A stretch of 64,000 nt of DNA from Stenotrophomonas maltophilia (GTDB lineage Bacteria > Pseudomonadota > Gammaproteobacteria > Xanthomonadales > Xanthomonadaceae): contig NZ_NIVS01000013.1 in NCBI RefSeq assembly GCF_002205165.1, forward strand, positions 1 to 64,000, in the 5' to 3' direction. Made by a program: the position numbers and the translations under genes. The notes under the pieces are model-generated. The model saw only the letters and a list, made by a program, of their open reading frames with translations. It was not told where the DNA came from and made no database searches. Each line of letters starts with the position of its first letter. Position 1 is the first letter of the stretch. Positions 43,324 through 52,870 of the stretch are shown here, one piece after another.

Positions 43324-44595
43324 ATGCGGCCCCCTTTGAATCGGTGGTCGCTGTGCCGCCTGTTGTTCGTGTTGTCGCTGCTTGCGATGGCCAGCCTGCC
43401 CTTCGGGGCACTGGCCGCGCAGGAGGCCGCGCCCGCCACTGCCACTGCCACCCCGGCACCGGCACCGGCACCGAGCGAGGCGCCGCGCATCGGCGTGGTC
43501 ACCATGCAGCCGGGCGAGATCTTCTTCGAGCGCTTCGGGCATGACGCGCTGGTCGTGGTCGATCCGGTGACTGGCGAAGCGACCTCGTACAACTTCGGTT
43601 ACTTCGACCCGAGCGAGTCCGATTTCATCGGCAACTTCGTGCGCGGGGACATGATGTATTACCTGGTCGCGCTGCCGCTGGGGCAGGATCTCTCCTATTA
43701 TCAGGAGAGCGGCCGCGGCGCGAGCGTGCAGTGGCTGGACCTGACGCCCGTGCAGGCGCGCACCCTGGCCGAATCGCTGGCCGAACGCGCCAAGCCGGAA
43801 AACGCGCGTTACCACTACGATTACTACACCGCCAACTGCGCCACCATGGTCCGCGACGCGATCGATGGTGCCCTCGGTGGCGGCCTGCATTCGCAGCTGT
43901 CCGGCCGTTCGCGCGGCAACACCTACCGCAGTGAATCGGTGCGCCTGGCCTCGCCCTCGCCATGGATGTGGCTGGGCTTCGATATCGGCCTGGGTCCGTT
44001 CGCCGATCAGCCGCTGTCGCGCTGGCAGGAAGCGTTCGTGCCGATGCGCCTGGCCGATGCGCTGCGCCAGGTCCGCAACAACGAAGGTCGCCCGCTGGTG
44101 CAGGCCGAACAGGAACTGCTGCCGCACCGGATCGCGCCGGAACCGACCGAGTCGCCGCGCCGCTGGTGGCCGTGGCTGCTGTGCGGCCTGATCGCCGCCG
44201 CAGGGGTAGCCGCACTGCGCCGCCGGCGTCGTCTGCTCGGTGGCCTCGCGCTGCCGTTGTGGCTGTTCTGCGGGATCGGTGGCGCGCTGCTGACCTATCT
44301 GTGGGGCTTCAGCGCGCACCAGGCCGCCTGGGCCAACCGCAACCTGCTGCAGCTCTCGCCGCTGTGCCTGCTGCTCGTTCCCGCTGCGATCACCCTGTTG
44401 CGCGGCCGCGCGCCGCGCGCAGGGTTCCGCATCGTGCTGTGGGCCGTCGCCGGGCTGTCGCTGCTGGGCCTGGTGCTGCACTGGCTGACCCTACAGGCGC
44501 AGTACAACCTGCAGTGGATCGTGCTGTTGCTGCCGATCCACGTGGCGCTGGCGTGGGCGCTGGGCCGCCGTGACCTGCCCGTCACGGGCCGCTGA
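43324..44595 (+). CDS. DUF4105 / Lnb-like membrane protein
   Basis: The protein has 423 residues from the ATG at 43324. An N-terminal signal or anchor is followed by a periplasmic DUF4105 domain with FERFGHDALVV (His73) and YYTANCATMVRD (Cys172), then several C-terminal membrane helices (about 285-415). DUF4105 proteins include Lnb, which transfers an acyl chain onto lipoprotein N-termini in Bacteroides using a Cys-His pair. The same pair is visible here, so a lipid-modifying role is plausible but not shown. Confidence 0.75.
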   Translation: MRPPLNRWSLCRLLFVLSLLAMASLPFGALAAQEAAPATATATPAPAPAPSEAPRIGVVTMQPGEIFFERFGHDALVVVDPVTGEATSYNFGYFDPSESDFIGNFVRGDMMYYLVALPLGQDLSYYQESGRGASVQWLDLTPVQARTLAESLAERAKPENARYHYDYYTANCATMVRDAIDGALGGGLHSQLSGRSRGNTYRSESVRLASPSPWMWLGFDIGLGPFADQPLSRWQEAFVPMRLADALRQVRNNEGRPLVQAEQELLPHRIAPEPTESPRRWWPWLLCGLIAAAGVAALRRRRRLLGGLALPLWLFCGIGGALLTYLWGFSAHQAAWANRNLLQLSPLCLLLVPAAITLLRGRAPRAGFRIVLWAVAGLSLLGLVLHWLTLQAQYNLQWIVLLLPIHVALAWALGRRDLPVTGR

Positions 44596-44601
44596 CGCAC
44601 G

Positions 44602-45609
44602 ATGCCCGCCATGGATACCGTCACACCCGATAACCCCGCCTGCGTCATCAACTGCGTTCATTACGATGACCAGGGCAAGCGCCACGACATCAGCCTGGAT
44701 GCCATCAGCGATGTGATCGCCAGCGACAACGGCTTCGTGTGGGTCGGCCTGTACGAACCCGACGACAGCGTGCTGCTGAAACTGCAGGAAGAATTCGGCC
44801 TGCACTCGCTGGCCATCGAGGATGCCCGCAACGCGCATCAGCGGCCCAAGGTCGAGGCCTACGGCAATTCGCTGTTCGTGGTGGTGACCACCGCGCAGAT
44901 GGTGGACGAGCGGATCCGCTACGGGGAGACACATGCCTTCCTTGGGCCCCGCTTCCTGGTCACGGTGCGCCACGGCGCGTCGCTGTCCTATGCCGCCCCG
45001 CGCGCCCGCGTGGAACGCGAGCCGGAGCTGCTGCGCACCATGGGGCCCTCGTACTGTCTGTACGCGGTGCTGGATTTCGTGGTCGACAATTACCTGCCGA
45101 TCACCCAACGCTACCGTGACACGCTGGAACTGCTGGAGAAGGACATCTTCTCCGACAACTACAAGCGCCAGACGGTGGTGCGCCTGTACGAGCTCAAGCG
45201 CGAGCTCAACAAGATGCGCATGGCCGTCGCACCGCTGCAGGACATGCTCTCGCAGATCAAGCGCTACCAGGGTGAGCTGGTGCCGGACGAAGTGAAGCTG
45301 TACCTGCGCGACGTGCACGACCATGCGGTGCGGATCAGCGATGTGATCGATACCCTGCGCGAAATGCTGGGCACCGCCCTGAGTGTGAACCTGTCGCTGG
45401 TCACCCTGGCCCAGGGCGAGACGGTCAAGCGCCTGGGTGCGTGGGCCGCGCTGCTGGCTGCCCCGACCTTGATCACCAGCTGGTACGGCATGAACTTCAC
45501 GAACATGCCCGAGCTGGACAAGCCGTGGGCCTATCCGGCGATGATCATCGGCGTGGGTGCGGTGTGCGTGGGCCTGTACCGGTTGTTCAAGCGCGCACGC
45601 TGGTTGTAG
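44602..45609 (+). CDS. corA: CorA-family magnesium/divalent cation channel
   Basis: The protein has 335 residues. A soluble N-terminal funnel domain of about 260 residues is followed by two membrane helices near the C-terminus, with the selectivity signature YGMNFTNMPEL between them. It lies after corC, so two genes linked to magnesium homeostasis are near each other, split by the DUF4105 gene. A second ATG at 44611 is also possible. Confidence 0.93.
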   Translation: MPAMDTVTPDNPACVINCVHYDDQGKRHDISLDAISDVIASDNGFVWVGLYEPDDSVLLKLQEEFGLHSLAIEDARNAHQRPKVEAYGNSLFVVVTTAQMVDERIRYGETHAFLGPRFLVTVRHGASLSYAAPRARVEREPELLRTMGPSYCLYAVLDFVVDNYLPITQRYRDTLELLEKDIFSDNYKRQTVVRLYELKRELNKMRMAVAPLQDMLSQIKRYQGELVPDEVKLYLRDVHDHAVRISDVIDTLREMLGTALSVNLSLVTLAQGETVKRLGAWAALLAAPTLITSWYGMNFTNMPELDKPWAYPAMIIGVGAVCVGLYRLFKRARWL

Positions 45610-45705
45610 GCAGCGCGGCTGCGCATTCGCGCATCCACCCCACGCTTTGCTGCGCAAACCGCGGGCCCCGGCTCACCATCCCCACAACCCCGCGCCTGTC
45701 GGCGC

Positions 45706-45728
45706 GCCCCCTTGAACTCCAAGGGGGC
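45706..45728. terminator. Hairpin between convergent corA and sad
   Basis: GCCCCCTT (45706-45713) pairs with AAGGGGGC (45721-45728) around a 7-nt loop. No T-run is present. Another small stem, CGCGCC / GGCGCG, lies just before it. They sit between two convergent genes and may jointly end transcription. Confidence 0.45.
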
Positions 45729-45745
45729 TATGGCTCCAGACGCAA

Positions 45746-47110
45746 TCAAGCCACGTAAACGGTCTTGATGTTCATGAACTCGTGGATGCCATGTTCGGCC
45801 AGTTCGCGCCCGAAACCGGAGCGCTTGCTGCCGCCGAACGGGAGCCGGACGTCGCTCTTGACGATGGCGTTGACGAAGGCGGCACCGCATTCCAGTTGCT
45901 GGGCGATGGCTTCGCCGCGGGCCGCATCGGTGGTCCACACGCTGCCGCCCAGGCCGAAGCTGGTGTCGTTGGCCACGCGCAGTGCTTCGGCGTCATCGCT
46001 GACGCGCAGGATCGCGGCGGCCGGGCCGAACAGTTCTTCGTCATATGCCGGCATGCCGGGGCCCACGTTGTCCAGGATGGTCGCCGGATAGCCGGCATGC
46101 GAACCGGCCACCGGCTCGCCGCCCAGCAGCAGCTTGGCGCCCTTGGCGATGCTGTCCTGCACCTGCTTGTGCAGTTCGTCGCGCAGGTCCGCTCGCGCCA
46201 TCGGGGCCAGCGTGGTCTTCTCGTCCTGCGGATCACCGTAGACGCGCTTGCCTGCAGCGGCGACAAACTTCTCCACGAACGCATCGGCGATCGCATCGAC
46301 CACGATGAAACGCTTGGCCGCGATGCAGGTCTGGCCGCTGTTGTCGAAGCGTGACTTCACCGCGGCGGCGACCGTCTTCTCCAGGTCCGCATCCTCCAGC
46401 ACCACGAAGGCATCACTGCCACCCAGTTCCATCACGCACTTCTTGAGCTGGTCGCCGGCATTGGCCGCGATGGACCGCCCGGCACGCTCGCTGCCGGTCA
46501 GTGTCACCGCCTTGACCCGCTTGTCGCGCAGCACTTCGGCGGCCTGGTCGTTGTCGATGTGCAGCACGTCGAACACGCCGTCGGGCAGGCCGCCGTCACG
46601 GCACACGGCCAGGATCAGGTCGGCGCATTGCGGCACGTTGCTGGCGTGCTTGAGCAGGGCCACGTTGCCGGCCATGAACGCCGGCGCGAGGAAGCGGAAC
46701 ACCTGCCAGATCGGGAAGTTCCACGGCATCACCGCGAACACGCAGCCAATCGGCTCATAGCGCACGTAGCTGCGCTGGGCTTCGGTATCAATCAGCTGCG
46801 GCTTGAGGTAATCGGCCGCGTGATCGGCGTAGAACTCGCAGGCCTCGGCGCATTTCTCGATCTCACCCAGCGCTTCGGCCTTGAGCTTGCCCATCTCGGT
46901 GGTCATCGCGTGCTGGATGTCACCCTTGCGCTGGCGCAACTGGGCGGCGATGGCGCGCAGGATCGCCCCGCGCTCCTGCAGCGAACGCGCTGCCCACGCC
47001 GGGAACGCCTCGGCGGCCGCAGCCAGACGCTGCTCCACCTCCTTGGCGGTGAGCAGTTCGTGGCGGTAGGTGACCTGGCCGGTCGCGGGATTGATGATGT
47101 CAGCGGTCAT
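45746..47110 (-). CDS. sad: NAD-dependent succinate-semialdehyde dehydrogenase, Sad-type
   Basis: The protein has 454 residues of the aldehyde dehydrogenase superfamily. It has PWNFPIWQVFRFLAPAFMAG, the catalytic Glu in MELGGSDAFVV and catalytic Cys in NSGQTCIAAKRF. Length and sequence fit the YneI/Sad group that oxidises succinate semialdehyde to succinate, the last step of GABA and putrescine breakdown. It is the last gene of the puu/pot run on the same strand, which supports that role. Confidence 0.88.
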   Translation of the reverse strand: MTADIINPATGQVTYRHELLTAKEVEQRLAAAAEAFPAWAARSLQERGAILRAIAAQLRQRKGDIQHAMTTEMGKLKAEALGEIEKCAEACEFYADHAADYLKPQLIDTEAQRSYVRYEPIGCVFAVMPWNFPIWQVFRFLAPAFMAGNVALLKHASNVPQCADLILAVCRDGGLPDGVFDVLHIDNDQAAEVLRDKRVKAVTLTGSERAGRSIAANAGDQLKKCVMELGGSDAFVVLEDADLEKTVAAAVKSRFDNSGQTCIAAKRFIVVDAIADAFVEKFVAAAGKRVYGDPQDEKTTLAPMARADLRDELHKQVQDSIAKGAKLLLGGEPVAGSHAGYPATILDNVGPGMPAYDEELFGPAAAILRVSDDAEALRVANDTSFGLGGSVWTTDAARGEAIAQQLECGAAFVNAIVKSDVRLPFGGSKRSGFGRELAEHGIHEFMNIKTVYVA

Positions 47111-47226
47111 CGCTGGTCTCCGAAAGTCAGACCCGCATTGTGCGCCCGGCCTCGTGAGCCGGATGTTGCCGGATCAGGGTGAACGCCGCGACACAGCGTC
47201 GCAGCAGCGCCCTGCCCCGGCACCGT

Positions 47227-48072
47227 TCAGCTGGGGTCCTGCAGCGCCATCTGCATGTCGCGCTGGCGGCGTTTCTCGGCCCGGGCCGTGATGTACCAGC
47301 CCACCACGGCCGCGATCGACACCGCCAGCACCATCAAGGTGGCCAGCGCGTTGATCTCCGGCTTGATGCCCATCCGCACCGAGGAGAACACCTTCATCGG
47401 CAGCGTGGTGGAGTTGGGACCGGCCACGAAGCTGGCGATCACCACGTCATCGAGCGAGAGCGTGAACGCCAGCAGCCAGCCGGCCACCAGCGCCGGGGCG
47501 ATGATCGGCAGGGTGATCTGGAAGAACACCTTGAGCCGGCTCGCGCCGAGATCCATCGCGGCCTCTTCCAGCGAGCGGTCCAGCTCCTGCAGGCGCGAGG
47601 ACACCACCACCGTCACGAAGGACAGGGTGAAGGTGACATGCGCGATCCAGATGCTGGTGACACCACGGCTGGGGAAGCCGGGAATGCCGCCCATCGCCAC
47701 CAGCAGGGTCATCAGCGAGAAGCCCAGGATCACTTCCGGCATCACCAGCGGCGCGGTGATCAACGCGCCGAACAGGGTCTTGCCCGGGAAGCGGCGCATG
47801 CGGGTCATCACCATCGCCGCCATCGTGCCGAGCACGGTGGCCGCGCAGGCGGTCCAGAACGCGACCTTGAGGCTGATCCACAGCGCATCCAGGATCTGGC
47901 GGTTGTTGAACAGCTCGCCGTACCAGCGCGTGGAGAAGCCGGACCAGACGGTGGCCAGCTTGGAGGCGTTGAACGAATACACCATCAACAACAGGATCGG
48001 CAGGTACAGGAAGGCGAAGCCCAGCCCGAGCAGGCTCCAGCCCAGCCAGCGGTTGCTGCGCACCATGCTCAT
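47227..48072 (-). CDS. potI: Putrescine ABC transporter permease PotI
   Basis: The protein has 281 residues with six membrane helices and the EAA-loop motif (EEAAMDLGASRLKVFFQITL) that meets the ATPase. It starts at the ATG overlapping the potH stop (ATGA). A reading to 48204 lies inside potH. With PotH it forms the inner-membrane channel for putrescine import. Confidence 0.92.
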   Translation of the reverse strand: MSMVRSNRWLGWSLLGLGFAFLYLPILLLMVYSFNASKLATVWSGFSTRWYGELFNNRQILDALWISLKVAFWTACAATVLGTMAAMVMTRMRRFPGKTLFGALITAPLVMPEVILGFSLMTLLVAMGGIPGFPSRGVTSIWIAHVTFTLSFVTVVVSSRLQELDRSLEEAAMDLGASRLKVFFQITLPIIAPALVAGWLLAFTLSLDDVVIASFVAGPNSTTLPMKVFSSVRMGIKPEINALATLMVLAVSIAAVVGWYITARAEKRRQRDMQMALQDPS

Positions 48073-48980
48073 GCCAGCTTCCCTTCCAGCTCGCGCTGCT
48101 GCATGCGGTTGAACAGCAGGATCGGCACCAGCAGCAAGGCCAGCATCACGATCGCCACCGCCGAGGCCGTCGGCCAGTCGCGGTTGTTGAAGAACTCGCC
48201 CCACAGCACGCGGCCGATCATCAGCGTGTCCGGCCCGCCGAGCATTTCCGGGATCACGAACTCACCCACGGCCGGGATCATCACCAGCATGCAGCCGGCG
48301 ATGATGCCGGTGCGCGAGAGCGGCAGCGTGATGCGCATGAAGGCCTGCCACGGCTTGGCGCCGAGGTCGTAGGCGGCCTCGAGCAGGCGGTTGTCCAGCT
48401 TGACCAGGTTGGCGTACAGCGGCAGCACCATGAACGGCAGGTAGCAGTACACGATGCCGATATAGGCCGCGGTCGGGGTGTACAGGATCTGCAGCGGCGC
48501 ATCGATCAGGCCGATCTTGAGCAGCAGCTGGTTGAGCAGACCGTTGCGGTCCAGGATGCCGATCCAGGCATACACGCGGATCAGGAACGAGGTCCACGAG
48601 GGCAGCACCACCAGCATCATCGCCACGTTGCGCGCGGCCGGGCTCATCCGCGAGATCACATACGCCATCGGGTAGCCGATCAGCAGCGTGAGCAGGGTCG
48701 AGATGACCGCGATCTTGATCGAGCTCAGGTAGGCCAGCAGGTACTGGTTGTCCTTGATCAGGGCGGCATAGCTGCCCAGGTTGAGCTTGAGCGAGAACGC
48801 GCCGTCCACGTACTCCAGCAGCCAGGTATACGGCGGCGAGCCGACCTGGGTGCGCGCGAAGGAGATCATCAGGATGATCACGAACGGCACCGCGAAGAAC
48901 AGCAGCAGCCACAGGTACGGCGCGGCGATCACGCCGGCGCGCGTGCCCGGGAGCCAGCGCTTCCAGCCGGTCGCGGTCAT
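48069..48980 (-). CDS. potH: Putrescine ABC transporter permease PotH
   Basis: The protein has 303 residues with six membrane helices and an EAA motif (LEAAYDLGAKPWQAFMRITL). It overlaps both potG and potI by 4 nt. It pairs with PotI in the membrane domain of the putrescine importer. Confidence 0.92.
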   Translation of the reverse strand: MTATGWKRWLPGTRAGVIAAPYLWLLLFFAVPFVIILMISFARTQVGSPPYTWLLEYVDGAFSLKLNLGSYAALIKDNQYLLAYLSSIKIAVISTLLTLLIGYPMAYVISRMSPAARNVAMMLVVLPSWTSFLIRVYAWIGILDRNGLLNQLLLKIGLIDAPLQILYTPTAAYIGIVYCYLPFMVLPLYANLVKLDNRLLEAAYDLGAKPWQAFMRITLPLSRTGIIAGCMLVMIPAVGEFVIPEMLGGPDTLMIGRVLWGEFFNNRDWPTASAVAIVMLALLLVPILLFNRMQQRELEGKLA

Positions 48981-50179
48981 GAGGTCAGCACCACGCCATC
49001 GTTGTCGCGCCAGTGCACCCAGACGGTGTCACCCCAGGTCAGGCCATCGCTGGCCCAGCGCTGCGAATTGGCGAAGTTGGACAGCACCTTGGCCCCGCTC
49101 GGCAGGCGCACATGGAACACCGAGTGGCTGCCGAAGTAGGCGATCTCCTCGATCACGCCCTGCGCCTTGTTGGTGTCACCGTCCGGTTCGTCCTTGCCGA
49201 TCATCACCTTCTCCGGGCGCAGCGCGAAGGCCACTGGCTGGCCCTCGTAGCCGGTGATGCCGTGGGCGACGTAGATCGGCGCGGGGAACAGCGGCGTGCG
49301 CACCGTGACGTACTCGGGCAGGTCCTCATCGAGCACGCCGTCGAACAGGTTCACCGAACCGATGAACTCGGCCACGAACCGGTTGGCCGGCTGCTCGTAG
49401 ATCTCATCCGGCTTGCCGACCTGCTGGATCCAGCCAGCATCCATCACCGCGATCCGGGTGGCCATGGTCATGGCCTCTTCCTGATCGTGGGTGACCATCA
49501 CGCAGGTCACCCCGGTGGTCTCGATGATGTTGACCAGCTCCAGCTGCATCTGCGAGCGCAGCTTCTTGTCCAACGCGCCCATCGGCTCATCCAGCAACAA
49601 CAGCTTCGGGCCTTTGGCCAGCGACCGCGCCAGCGCCACGCGCTGCTGCTGGCCACCGGAAAGCTGGTGCGGCTTGCGCTTGGCCAGCTTGCCCAGCTGC
49701 ACCAGGTCCAGCATCTCGCCGACACGGCGGTTGATCGCATCGCGCGCCATGCCGTCCTGCTTCAGGCCGAAGGCGATGTTCTGCTCCACCGTCATGTGCG
49801 GGAACAGCGCGTAGGACTGGAACATCATGTTGATCGGGCGCTGGTACGGCGGCAGCGCGTTGATGCGCTGGCCGTCCAGGTCGATGGTGCCCTGGGTGGG
49901 GGTCTCGAAGCCGCCCAGGCAGCGCAGCAGCGTCGATTTGCCGCTGCCCGAGCCACCCAGCAGCGCGAAGATCTCGCCCTTGCGCACGTCCAGGGTGACG
50001 TCATCGAGCGCGACGAAGCCGTCGAACTCCTTGCGCAGCGCGCGGATGGACAGGTAACCCGGTTCCAGGACCGGGAGGACCGCGCCTTCCGGCTTGGCTT
50101 CAAATGGCATGGGGAGCGGCTCCAGGAGCGGCGGCAGGACGGGGGGAGCATCCCATTTTACCGGTGGTGGCGGCGTCAT
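48977..50179 (-). CDS. potG: Putrescine ABC transporter ATPase PotG
   Basis: The protein has 400 residues. Walker A GGSGSGKST, signature LSGGQQQR, Walker B LLLLDEPMGALDKK and a switch His in VTHDQEEAMT are in order, followed by a TOBE-like C-terminal domain. It powers import through PotHI. The ATG at 50179 follows GGGGGTAGGAC and adds a Pro-rich lead; an internal ATG at 50110 gives the more usual start. Confidence 0.93.
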   Translation of the reverse strand: MTPPPPVKWDAPPVLPPLLEPLPMPFEAKPEGAVLPVLEPGYLSIRALRKEFDGFVALDDVTLDVRKGEIFALLGGSGSGKSTLLRCLGGFETPTQGTIDLDGQRINALPPYQRPINMMFQSYALFPHMTVEQNIAFGLKQDGMARDAINRRVGEMLDLVQLGKLAKRKPHQLSGGQQQRVALARSLAKGPKLLLLDEPMGALDKKLRSQMQLELVNIIETTGVTCVMVTHDQEEAMTMATRIAVMDAGWIQQVGKPDEIYEQPANRFVAEFIGSVNLFDGVLDEDLPEYVTVRTPLFPAPIYVAHGITGYEGQPVAFALRPEKVMIGKDEPDGDTNKAQGVIEEIAYFGSHSVFHVRLPSGAKVLSNFANSQRWASDGLTWGDTVWVHWRDNDGVVLTS

Positions 50180-50198
50180 GTCCTACCCCCTGAAACGA

Positions 50199-50223
50199 CG
50201 ACGCCGGCGCGGGGCCGGCGTCG
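50199..50223. promoter_or_regulatory. Stable hairpin between potF and potG
   Basis: CGACGCCGGC pairs with GCCGGCGTCG (10 bp) around GCGGG, 11 nt beyond the potF stop. No T-run follows. Stems placed like this after binding-protein genes often protect the upstream mRNA so that the binding protein is made in excess. Here that is an inference. Confidence 0.5.
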
Positions 50224-50233
50224 CAGGGGGCAC

Positions 50234-51340
50234 TCAGCGCCCGGTTTTCACCTCGGTCCACAGCCGGGTGTAGAGCTTGTCCACCTCTGGCGTGTTGATC
50301 GAGTAGGTGAACATCTTGGCCGCCACATCGGCCGGCGGGTAGATGGTCGGGTCGGTGCGGATCGATTCGTCCACCAGCGGCGTGGCCGCGGTCACCGGGT
50401 TGGCGTAATGGATGAAGTTGGTGTTGGCCGCGGCGACCTTCGGTTCCAGCAGGTAGTTGATGAAGGCGTAGGCCGCCTCCGGGTGCTTGGCATCCTTGGG
50501 GATGGCCAGCATGTCGAACCACTGCGGGCCACCTTCGCGCGGGATCGAGTAGGCCACGGTCACGCCGTTGGAGGCTTCGGCCGCGCGGTCGCGGGCCTGG
50601 ATGATGTCACCGGACCAGCCCACCACCAGGCAGGTGCCGCCGTTGGCCAGCGAGCCCACGTACTGCGAGGAGTGGAAGTTCTGCACGTACGGCCGGATGC
50701 TCTTGAGCAGCGCGGCGGCTTTTTCCAGCGTGGCCGGGTCCTGGCTGTGCGGATCTTCGCCCAGGTAATGCAGCGCGATCGGGATCATGTCCGACGGTGT
50801 ATCCAGGATGGTGATCCCGCAGTCCTTCATCTTGGCGATGTTTTCGGGCTTGAAGATCAGGTCCCAGCTGTTGGCGATGTCAGTGCTGCCACCGAAGCGC
50901 TGCTTGAGCAGCTCCACGTTGTAGCCGATGCCGGTGGTGCCGATCATGTACGGCACGCCGTACTCGTTGCCCGGGTCCTGCTGGGCGATGCGCTTCATCA
51001 CCTCCGGGTCCAGGTTGGCCAGGTTCGGGATCTTGCTCTTGTCCAGCGGCAGGAACACGCCGGCCTTGATCTGGCGGCCGAAGAAGTTCAACGTCGGCAC
51101 GACCACGTCGTAGCCGCTGTTGCCGGCCAGCAGCTTGGTTTCCACCATCTCATCGCTGTCGAACACGTCATAGGTCACCTTGGTGCCGGTGGCCTTCTCG
51201 AAGTTCGGGATGGTGTCTTCAGCGATGTAATCGCTGTAGTTGTAGACGTTCAGCACCTTGGCGTCGTCCTGCTTGCCACCGCCGCCACAGGCGGTCAGCA
51301 CAGAAACGGCAATGCCGAGGGTGAGGATTCGCAGCTTCAT
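50234..51340 (-). CDS. potF: Putrescine-binding protein PotF, lipoprotein form
   Basis: The protein has 368 residues. It begins MKLRILTLGIAVSVLTACGG, with a lipobox LTAC, so it is probably anchored to the membrane rather than free in the periplasm as in E. coli. The rest is a type 2 periplasmic binding protein: VLNVYNYSDYIAEDTIPNFE, then VVVPTLNFFGRQIKAG and FINYLLEPKVAAANTNF, as in PotF/SpuD. The ATG at 51340 follows GGAGAG; an upstream GTG at 51352 was not chosen. Confidence 0.93.
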   Translation of the reverse strand: MKLRILTLGIAVSVLTACGGGGKQDDAKVLNVYNYSDYIAEDTIPNFEKATGTKVTYDVFDSDEMVETKLLAGNSGYDVVVPTLNFFGRQIKAGVFLPLDKSKIPNLANLDPEVMKRIAQQDPGNEYGVPYMIGTTGIGYNVELLKQRFGGSTDIANSWDLIFKPENIAKMKDCGITILDTPSDMIPIALHYLGEDPHSQDPATLEKAAALLKSIRPYVQNFHSSQYVGSLANGGTCLVVGWSGDIIQARDRAAEASNGVTVAYSIPREGGPQWFDMLAIPKDAKHPEAAYAFINYLLEPKVAAANTNFIHYANPVTAATPLVDESIRTDPTIYPPADVAAKMFTYSINTPEVDKLYTRLWTEVKTGR

Positions 51341-51472
51341 CGGACTCTCCACAGGTCAGGTGCGAGTTGGGGGGAACCGGCCGGACCGGCGCAACGGGTG
51401 CCAGCCTACCGGGCATGCCCCCATTTTCCCAGCACACGGCCCTCACGGCCATGCCGGATGTGGTGCGTGGGC

Positions 51473-52870
51473 TCAGACGTTGAGCAGCAGGAACTCGCGC
51501 TCCCAGGAGCTGATCACCCGGAAGAAGGTCTCGTACTCCTTGCGCTTGACCGACACGTAGGCGCGGCAGAAGCGCTCGCCGAGCATCTCGCGCAGTTCCG
51601 GGCAGCCCTCCAGCCCATCCAGCGCCTCGCCCAGCGAGCGCGGCAGGTCGTAGCCCAGCTCCTTGGCGCTGCCGCTGATCGGCGCGGTCGGCGAGCACTG
51701 CTCGCGGATGCCGAGCAGGCCGGCGGCCAAGGTGGCCGCAATGGCCAGATACGGGTTGGCATCCGAGCCGGCGAAGCGGCTTTCCACCCGCATGTTCTCC
51801 GGCGTATCCAGCGGCACCCGCAACCCGCAGGTGCGGTTGTCGAAGCCCCAGTGCACGTTGCTCGGGGACACCTCGCCGAACATCAGCCGGCGGTAGGAGT
51901 TCACGTTCGGGGCGAAGAATGCCATCGCCGCCGGCACGTACTTCTGCAGACCGGCCAGGTAATGGCCGAACAGCGGGCTGAAATCCTCACCGCCATGCTC
52001 GCCGCTGAACACATTGCTGCCATCACTGATCCGCAGCAGGCTCTGGTGGATGTGCATCGCACTGCCCGGCTCGTTCTCCATCGGCTTGGCCAGGAACGTG
52101 GCGTAGATGCCGTGGCGCATCGCCGACTCGCGCATGGTGCGCTTGAACAGGAACACCTGGTCGGCCAGATCCATCGCGTTGGCGTGGGTGAAGTTGACCT
52201 CCAGCTGCGCGGCGCCGGATTCGTGGATGAGCGTATCCACGTCCAGCTTCATCGCGTCGCAGTAGTCGTACATCAGATCGAGGATCGGATCGAACTCGTT
52301 GACCGCGTCGATCGAGTACGACTGGCGCGCCGTCTCCGGGCGCCCGGAGCGGCCGGCCGGCGGCAGCAGCGGGAAATCCGGGTCGGTGTTCTTCTGGACC
52401 AGGAAGAACTCCAGCTCCGGCGCCACCACCGGGCGCAGGCCCAGCTCGGCATAGGCATTGAGCACCCGACGCAGCACATTGCGCGGGGCCAGCTCGTGCG
52501 GCTCGCCGGTCTTGGTGAAACAGTCGTGGATGACCTGCGCGGTGGGATCGGTCGCCCACGGCACCATGCGGACGGTGTCGGCATCCGGGCGCAGGATCAT
52601 GTCCGAATCCGAGGGCGAGGTCAGCTCGTAGTAGTCGTCCGGAAATTCGCCGGTGACCGTGGTGGCGAAGATGCCCTCCGGCAGGCGGGTGCCGTAGTCG
52701 TGCGAGAACTTGTCGGCCGGAATGATCTTGCCGCGCGCATTGCCGGTGATGTCCGGCACCAGGCACTCCACCTCGGTGATGCGCCGGTCCTTGAGCCAGC
52801 GCAGCAGCGTGCTCTCCTGCGGAACAGGCTTGGGGGCGGCGGCTTTGCGCGAACGCGTTCGGGTGGTCAT
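51473..52870 (-). CDS. puuA: Gamma-glutamylputrescine synthetase PuuA
   Basis: The protein has 465 residues of the glutamine synthetase superfamily. It has PELEFFLVQK, NFTHANAMDLADQVFLFKR, the ATP/metal segment AMHIHQSLL and the Glu flap region ANPYLAIAATLAAGLLGI. Adjacency to puuD, puuB and pot genes favours PuuA (putrescine plus glutamate) over ordinary GlnA, and there is no adenylylation-type Tyr loop that I can see. The start at 52870 overlaps the puuD stop. Confidence 0.9.
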   Translation of the reverse strand: MTTRTRSRKAAAPKPVPQESTLLRWLKDRRITEVECLVPDITGNARGKIIPADKFSHDYGTRLPEGIFATTVTGEFPDDYYELTSPSDSDMILRPDADTVRMVPWATDPTAQVIHDCFTKTGEPHELAPRNVLRRVLNAYAELGLRPVVAPELEFFLVQKNTDPDFPLLPPAGRSGRPETARQSYSIDAVNEFDPILDLMYDYCDAMKLDVDTLIHESGAAQLEVNFTHANAMDLADQVFLFKRTMRESAMRHGIYATFLAKPMENEPGSAMHIHQSLLRISDGSNVFSGEHGGEDFSPLFGHYLAGLQKYVPAAMAFFAPNVNSYRRLMFGEVSPSNVHWGFDNRTCGLRVPLDTPENMRVESRFAGSDANPYLAIAATLAAGLLGIREQCSPTAPISGSAKELGYDLPRSLGEALDGLEGCPELREMLGERFCRAYVSVKRKEYETFFRVISSWEREFLLLNV

